This document shows, piece after piece, positions 57,895-64,000 of a stretch of DNA of 64,000 nucleotides. The DNA comes from Adiantum capillus-veneris. Lineage: Eukaryota > Streptophyta > Polypodiopsida > Polypodiales > Pteridaceae. How positions within the stretch are numbered: the first letter of the stretch is position 1; each line of letters begins with the position of its first letter. Both the position numbers and the translations under genes were made by a program. The notes beneath the pieces are model-generated. The model ran no database searches, was not told where the DNA came from, and saw only the letters and a list, made by a program, of their open reading frames with translations. Where the stretch lies: the NCBI GenBank assembly GCA_014529385.2, contig CM043962.1:149848647-149912646 (forward strand). Direction: 5' to 3'.

Positions 57895-60467
57895 TGAGGC
57901 GGTCCGGGGCGGGCAACAAGAGAGGCGACCTCTAAACACCCCTCAAGGCTCCCGTGCTGCTCAATTGGGGCTGGGGCAGCCACAAGCACAACACAAAAAC
58001 CAACCCACAGCCAAACCCAAACAAGATAGGGGCACCACCTAGTTAGAGAGCGAACTAGGACGCAAAAGAGGAGAATCCCTTAGCAATACAAGCAAGAAGA
58101 AAGGGTACACTATCACTAATTTAAATGCTACAAATACACACACCAAACACACAAGAAAGAGAGAGATCTTTGTGCAAGAATTTAGCTTCAATTTTAATGA
58201 TTGACGTGGGTCTATGAACAGCTTGGAGGAGAGTCAAGAGACACGATTAAGTTTGATGATGTTGCAAACTACACATTATCTTAGGGTTATGGGAGACCTC
58301 TCACCATACAACCCTCTTATAGTGTTTTCCCAAGCAACAAAAACAAACACAAGAGCTCTTGAGTCACATACAAGCAGATACTACAAAAGAATCTCAAAAT
58401 GAAAACGCGTCACCTTAAACCAAACGAGATGAGGTTGCCAAGCATAAATTGGAGAGACTCAAGAGAGTCTTGACCCGCGATTTGCACCCAACTTATTGAT
58501 TAAATTGATGCACAAGAGTAGGTACAACTTTGATTGGAAGTTATGAATCACTCACTCCCTTGCAATGTTACAACTAGCTCAAAGAAGCTTTCCTATACAC
58601 CACATGTAATGGTACATAGAGAGCTCACTCTCACTCCCTAAAACTAAGATGGTGAATGGCACGCTCAAAGTAGTGAGCAATAGTGTAGGGATTCTTGCCA
58701 TTTACAAAGGGAGAAGGGCTCTATTTATAGGTGAGGAGAGCCCTAATTAGGATTATACCTAATCAACATTTTCATAGAGAGTCACATGGATGTGGGCTCA
58801 AGAGGAGAGAATTATTGAGGTGAAATAGAGAAGATTCTAGAGAGGTGAGTGAATTTTTGTGTGAGGTTGCCTACTCCACGGTAGAGTAGAGTGGGTGCAA
58901 TTTACAAAAAAGGGTTAGCAGTTAGTGTTAGTAGTTTGAAGTTAGTAGGATGGGGTAAAATTACATGGCATATGCACTCAAGGTGCATTATATGATTTAT
59001 ACAATGATAAAAAGTAAGAGAAGGATGAGAATATACACAATTTGGTGGAAACCACAAGATGTAAATGAAATTTTCCACCTTCTCCTCCAGTGAATGAAGC
59101 GGTTGTAGAACTTTGTCGGTGCAGTTCTTGTGACCATGGGGAAGTTGAATTCTCCATGATCAAACTCCTCCTTTTGCAGAGCTTGAGCTTGGTTATTTGA
59201 CGATTTTTTCTCTTTTTATGGAAGGATGAAGAGGTTATGGTAATATGAATTTGATTCTAGAGAGAGAAATTGAGTTATATGTGTGTAGAGATGATAATCT
59301 TTTGAGCTATGGAGTAAGGAGAGATGGAAATGACGAAGAAGATGAAGTAAGCCATGAAAGTTGCAGGTTTGAGTGAGGGATGGAGAGGAATGAGTGTATG
59401 TGTGTGGAAGTGGGAAAGGAGGTGAGAGAAGACTATAGGTTACTTTGTGAGAAAAGTGGGCAGACTGGGGTCCACTCAAAAAATCATAGCTGGCCGGTGG
59501 TTGCTCCAAAAATCACCAAAATTTTTGAGGTGATTATTCAGCTTTTGTTCCACATTTTCTCTTTTGACCACCACTCCAAATTCGGAGTGGAGATGGGTGC
59601 CAAAAATCTCACCAAAAAGCCTGTTTTTTATGCCTGCAAAAGTCTTTTAGTGGCCCCCTTCTTTGTTGAATTTGTACAATGCATCCAAGAGTGAGCCCCT
59701 CCTTTGTCATATCATAATACAAAGCATCCAAGTTGCCCTTTACACATGCATGGAGGAGGATTATTGGTGAATAAAGCAATATATACATGGTGGGACTAGT
59801 GTATGGACTATTCATGGATTTTAGCTCAATGAGCACATGGTGTTAGAATATTGAGTAAAAAATAAATAAATAAATATGGAGGAATTATGGATATAGAAAG
59901 ATATTGGAATCATATGATATGGTACCACTTTGTATTATTTTGGGTGAAAGAGGAAAAGGTATGCAAGTAAATGAAAATAATATAATAAACATGACTAAGA
60001 AAGTAGAAATCAATTTTTTTGTTTTCACGAGGGTGAGGGTGAAAATGTGGGGGTGATTTGTATAAAAGAAAAATATGAGGTTAGAGTATGTACACATTGG
60101 CAAAAAATACACTTATGGTGCAAGAGGATGAAAGAAGGCATACATAAGTTTAATAAAACACACACCTAGGTATAAATATTTAAATAAAATATCAAAATAA
60201 TTATAAAAAATCCCTATATTTAGGCCATATATATAATGAAATATTTACACACAAAGAGGCCATGATATACCTTTTTTTAATTATTTTTTTATTTTTTTGG
60301 CTCAACTAGCCCAGTGACTAGCTAATTGAGGATTTTTAAGAAAATACGAGAAAAGTCCCCTAACTCACACACGTCTATATACAGTGAAATGGTAGGGATA
60401 GCCATAGTGTTTGGGTGAATTTGGTAGGGTGAGGTAGCTCACTATGACAGCCGAAAAATGGCTATCA
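57895..60467 (-). repeat. 5' LTR of the Tat element
   Basis: Copy of 49351-51992, with a deletion near 58778 that removes about 70 bp and a second of about 10 bp near 60448. It would drive transcription leftwards into the element. Confidence 0.93.
58721..58730 (-). promoter_or_regulatory. TATA box in the 5' LTR
   Basis: CTATAAATAG on the minus strand within AGAGCCC-flanked sequence; the same site is at 50177-50186 in the other LTR. It sits about 825 bp before the LTR end, leaving a long R/U5. Confidence 0.55.
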
Positions 60468-60471
60468 CTAC

Positions 60472-60730
60472 TATTTTAGTCCTGCAAGAAGCAGCCAGTT
60501 GCATCAATGCATTTATCTTCTTCCTTCGCGCTCGGGCTCCTTGAGGGCTTTGATCACAAGGGCAGTGGCGCTAATTGCTCCCCTACTTCTAGTCCTGCTG
60601 CAGTTCAGTGTCACCATTGAGGGAGCCACCCGTAAACTCCACTAGACAGTAGACATGAAGCTGAGTGATGCATGTTTGCGCCCATGATGAAGATGCAATG
60701 CTGATGAAGAAAGGGCAGCAAGAATATGAG
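60472..60730. other. No recognised gene; right flank of the Tat element
   Basis: Follows the CTAC duplication. The part near 60680 leads into the L12-like fragment and may belong to the same pseudogene. Confidence 0.4.
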
Positions 60731-60796
60731 GAGGTGGTTTTTGTTCGTTTAACAGGAGGGGAAGTTGGAGCTGCCTCTTCATTGGTGCCCAAGATT
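60731..60796 (+). pseudogene. Ribosomal protein L12 (uL11) gene fragment
   Basis: Twenty-two codons read EVVFVRLTGGEVGAASSLVP then KI, matching the conserved N-terminus of eukaryotic cytosolic L12 (VxVRxTGGEVGAASSLAPKI). The match stops at KI, where the real protein continues with GPLGLSPKK; here unrelated sequence follows to a TAG. A tiny exon or retrocopy fragment. L12 forms the base of the ribosomal stalk. Confidence 0.65.
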
Positions 60797-61354
60797 AAGA
60801 GGCATTCTTTGCACTCTTACATCTACAAGAACATGCTATCATAGCCCACAATATGCATGACACATTTCAAGATAGGTTGCGAGAGTGCACTGACCTATCT
60901 GTTTTTGAAAGCATACTTCTTACATCCATAGAACAAATCAGTTTTGGCACTGCCAAGGTTCACAATTTTGAAGCAACCATCTCTATCCTTCTTCTGCTGG
61001 GTGCACTCTTTGCAGTAGTAAGCATAAAAAATGCCGACATCTCCGCAGATGATGCAGCACCATGATGTCGATCATCATTATGTCGATCATCATGGGCTGA
61101 TGTGTTGCTCAGCTGATCATGATCATGATCTCTTCTAATACAACGTGGGGGACCAGGAGTGCGCCATGAGCACTACTGCAGTACAAGGAAGTGGCATGGC
61201 ATTGAAGAGGATTGTCTGTGGCTTGCATCAGCGCCTGCGTTCATCCTCTATTATGGTGACTTACGCTCCGATTTCTTCTCTCTTCTTGCCAATGACGACA
61301 GGGTCTTGATGTAACGTTAAGTAATTTCTATTACGTGACATTCTCTATGGAATG

Positions 61355-61356
<2 letters not shown>
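60797..61356. other. No recognised gene
   Basis: Contains short repeats of GATCATCATTATGTCGATC-type sequence near 61070-61125. Nothing else seen. Confidence 0.4.

Positions 61357-61429
<73 letters not shown>
61357..61429. repeat. (CT)n(CA)n microsatellite
   Basis: CT to 61390, then CA to 61428. Confidence 0.95.
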
Positions 61430-61430
<1 letters not shown>

Positions 61431-61802
61431 ATCATCTGCTATATTGCGTCTGCACAAAGATCACTGTCGAAGACTTTGCCTTTTTTTTTTCTTAAACACT
61501 GCATGGAATATTATGCAGAATTCCGCTTCACATGGCATTGGCTTGCTAGACGATGGATGTGTGCGTGGTGATGCTGTACCTAGCCTAAAAATGTGCACTT
61601 GGACTATTGTACTGCAGCAAGAGCAGTCCTTTGAGAACAATGTCTGGTATTATATCGTTAACGCAAATCACGCACTTGCCATCGCACTTCTCGCACAGTC
61701 GCCCTATAGCGATGCCCGGTTGCTTGTGACACATTATTAGATCAGGATGATGCTTCGCCATGGCTTCTCGTTAGTGCTTGCTTGCCTCGCGTGTGCTGAG
61801 AG

Positions 61803-61833
<31 letters not shown>

Positions 61834-61930
61834 AAAAATAAAAAAATAAAAAAATAAAAATTGAACTCTCTCAAAGAGGGCGCGCACTCTTTGAGAAGAA
61901 GAGAGTTTTAACGTCGTAGGAAATGAGAAT

Positions 61931-61989
<59 letters not shown>

Positions 61990-62032
61990 CCACGACGAAG
62001 AGGAAACAGAAGCAGTTGTGGCATAAGCAGTC
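61430..62032. repeat. CT, A-rich and GA tracts around a hairpin
   Basis: (CT)n at 61801-61830, AAAAAAT-type repeats to 61860, a perfect 10-bp hairpin TCTCAAAGAG / CTCTTTGAGA at 61869-61896, and (GA)n-rich 61931-61986. The unrecognised frame 61444-61740 lies to the left. The GA side leads into the S26 pseudogene and could be its leader. Confidence 0.6.
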
Positions 62033-62372
62033 ATGACAGTCAAGCGTCGCAACGGTGGACGTAACAAGCACGGAAGAGGCCACACCAACCCCATGAGGTG
62101 CTCCAACTGTGGGTGATGTGTGCCCAAGGACAAGGTTGTCCGAGCGATTTCTTGTAAGGAACATTATTTGAACAAGCTGCTGTGTGAGATGTGCAGGATG
62201 CTTGTGTTTATGATGGGTGCGCACTTCCCAAGCTTTACACTAAAATGCTGTACTGCGTTTCATGCGCCATTCACTCTCGCGTTGTCGTGTGAGATCCCGC
62301 ACAGCAAGAAGAGTTCGGGAGCTACCACAGAGGTTTAGACGCAAGGAGGATATGCATAACCAAAATCAACGT
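62033..62372 (+). pseudogene. Ribosomal protein S26 (eS26) pseudogene
   Basis: ATG at 62033 begins MTVKRRNGGRNKHGRGH and then RCSNCG, TGA in place of Lys, CVPKDKVVR; this is the conserved start of eukaryotic S26 with its zinc-binding Cys pair. A frameshift near 62190 moves the match to [20 protein letters not shown] and [12 protein letters not shown] (second Cys pair), another shift near 62285 to ARRVRELPQRFRRKEDM. No intron is seen across the whole gene, so it is probably a processed copy. S26 sits in the small subunit near the mRNA exit. Not functional. Confidence 0.85.
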
Positions 62373-62593
62373 ACCAATGTTTGTGCTCTTAGGAAGTGAA
62401 GAGGTGCTAATTAGTGCATAAGCCAGGAGAGGAAGAAGGCCCGTGAATTTTGACTTCTATGATAGAATTCTTAGAAGACGTATGCTACGAGCATTGCCAA
62501 TGTGGTTGAAGCCATCAATAAGATGGACGTTGAGGGACTTTTGAGTCTTTTGGATGGGCTTGTATCTGATGTTTTGGAAATGTCTTTCTAAAG

Positions 62594-62659
<66 letters not shown>

Positions 62660-62923
62660 GAGTCCGACTTGCTTCTAAGACTCTGAGAGTGCGTGACAAA
62701 GAGAAGCCCTACGAGTGACAAGAGACAAAACACTGAAATTTCACTAAACCGAGTCGCTGAGAGTGACTGACCAGTGCTATAAAAAAAAAACTTTTTCCAA
62801 AAGCTTGTCAAACCTACATGTTGGAAACAATAGAGGTAAACTGACTAAATCTGAAGTTTTATATACCAATTTACACTAATTTTTTTCAAATTTTGAAGGT
62901 TTTCTCACCTTCAACTTTAAAAT
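62373..62923. other. No recognised gene; (GA)n at 62601-62659
   Basis: Short frames only. Right end meets the chromovirus pol fragment. Confidence 0.4.
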
Positions 62924-63987
62924 TTAGAGGTAAATCTCAAAGGCTATGGCATGCTCTTCTTGGAGCAAAACAGCTCCAAGGCAATCACCACAAGCGTCAC
63001 ATTGGACCTCAAATGGCTTTGAGAGATCCGGTAGTGTAAGCACAGGTTGAGAGATAAGCTTTTCGAAAGCATTGTTCTCCTTCGTAGACCATGTATACCT
63101 AACGTTTTTCTTTGTTACGTCATGTAATGGTCCTTCTATTAGTGAGAACTTTTCTATGAAGCGTCTATAGTATGCACACATACCTATAAAGCTACTTAGT
63201 TCATGATGAAGATTTCTTGGTTTAGGCCATCCTTTTATTACCTCTGACTTTGATGGATCCATTTGGATGCCATCTTGAGAGATAATGTGACCTAAATATT
63301 GAATCTCTTGTAAGAAAAATTCACTTTTCTTTCGATTAACATAAAGTTTATTCCCTCTTAGAACTTGAAATATTACCTGGAGGTGTTGCTTGTGTTCGTC
63401 TAATGAATTAGAGTAGATGATGATATCATCAAAGAACACTCCAGTAAAGGTTCAGTGAGGCCTGAATAGCTTCTCCATCAAGCGGTTGAATGTGGTTGGT
63501 GCATTGGTCAAGCCAAAAGGCATAGAGTATATTCGTAAAGACCAAACGTAGTGCAAAATGCGGTCTTTACAATGTCTTGATCAACTATCCTTATTTGATG
63601 ATAGACACTTTTTAGGTCAATCCTACTGAAGTAGGTGGACCCTTGTAGCTTATCAAATAGGTCTTCTATCCGTGGAACGGGAAACCTATTCTTGATAGTG
63701 ATCCTCTTTAGTGATCTATAGTCGACACACATACGATATGTGTCGTCTTTCTTTTGCACTAATAGTACAGGTGAGCAAAATGGAGACGAGCTAGGCCTAA
63801 CCATTCCCTTCTCAACTAACTCATGCACTTGCTGCATAATCTCCTCTTGTTGAGCTTGAGAAACTCTATAAGGAGGTTTGTTAGGGGGTGAACTTCCTGG
63901 AAGAAGTTCAATTGCATGGTCATCATTGCCTCGTTTAGGAGGTAGCTCACAAGGGATGTCGTCAATAAAGGCATCTTGATACCCCAT
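62924..63987 (-). pseudogene. Ty3/gypsy chromovirus reverse transcriptase, 5' part beyond the window
   Basis: Read from the right edge: FIDDIPCELPPKRGNDDHAIEL, PPYRVSQAQQEEIMQQVHELV, SSSPFCSPVLLVQKKD, MCVDYRSLKRITIKNRFPVP, FSRIDLKSVYHQIRI, then a frameshift near 63515, FGLTNAPTTFNRLMEKLF, a stop near 63445, and FFDDIIIYSNSLDEH (catalytic F/YxDD). The tether follows (GHIISQDGIQMDPSKSE, YYRRFIEKFSLIEGPLHD) and the start of RNase H (VQCDACGDCLGAVLLQE). It breaks off at about 62935 in HAIAFE, before the rest of RNase H. Same strand and type as the integrase remnant at 47167-48980. Confidence 0.9.
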
Positions 63988-64000
63988 GAGAAAATTGAAT

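Larger units (their letters stand above)
49351..60467 (-). mobile_element. Ty3/gypsy Tat-lineage LTR retrotransposon, 11.1 kb, 4-bp TSD
   Basis: LTRs 49351-51992 (2642 bp) and 57895-60467 (2573 bp) read TGATAGCC...CCGCCTCA on the minus strand, flanked by CTAC at 49347-49350 and 60468-60471. The right (5') LTR lacks a ~70-bp piece near 58778. LTRs differ by about two dozen substitutions by eye, roughly 1%. Inside, in order: primer site, two pre-gag small frames, gag, protease, reverse transcriptase, RNase H, a second archaeal-type RNase H and integrase, then a purine tract. The second RNase H between the reverse transcriptase and integrase marks the Tat lineage. The polyprotein has four stops and two frameshifts, so the copy is inactive despite its youth. 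Confidence 0.93.

Overview
This is a stretch of eukaryotic, almost certainly land-plant, nuclear DNA made nearly entirely of transposable elements and their ruins. I see no intact host gene. The plant assignment rests on a Ty3/gypsy Tat-lineage element with a second, archaeal-type RNase H, on chromoviruses, on copia-type primer sites matching initiator tRNA-Met, and on a frameshifted piece of a plant AIP2-type RING ubiquitin ligase. The L1-like LINE proteins and the abundance of (CT)n/(GA)n tracts remind me of fern genomes, but that is an impression and not something the sequence proves.

Layout. 1-16.7 kb: a solo LTR with a perfect target duplication (6-537), then a non-autonomous LTR element whose two LTR-like copies (598-815, 16452-16668) enclose (CT)n tracts carrying three L1-like LINE insertions: a 5'-truncated copy (907-3605), a 3'-end scrap (4233-4355) and a long copy (4544-14241). 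The long LINE is itself split in ORF1 by a young 4.6-kb gag-only LTR element (5409-9977). 16.8-18.4 kb: chromovirus pol remnant on the minus strand. 18.4-36 kb: mostly unrecognised AT-rich DNA with microsatellites, homopolymers, a palindrome-rich repeat, an AIP2-like pseudogene, a decayed RING remnant and a copia-like LTR plus gag remnant (33.5-35.7 kb). 36.4-36.9 kb: a foldback element with a tRNA-like core. 38.2-44.8 kb: a short LTR, a decayed gag-like frame, a CACTA-like terminus, a fourth LINE copy, and a short copia-type non-autonomous element. 46.8-64 kb: chromovirus integrase remnant, an 11.1-kb Tat element with 2.6-kb LTRs (49351-60467), ribosomal-protein pseudogenes (L12, S26) and a chromovirus reverse transcriptase running off the right edge.

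How the parts relate. The two gypsy elements at 5409-9977 and 49351-60467 belong to one lineage: similar primer sites, related gag starts, 4-bp target duplications, and a small 70-72-residue reading frame family directly upstream of gag that is better conserved than the gag N-terminus. All four LINE copies have pyrimidine (CT)n repeats on both sides and share a 3'-terminal hairpin whose stem is kept by compensatory changes. These two observations are the best candidates in this window for undescribed biology. Most premature stops in the elements are CAG to TAG, CAA to TAA or CGA to TGA, as expected from decay of methylated cytosines.
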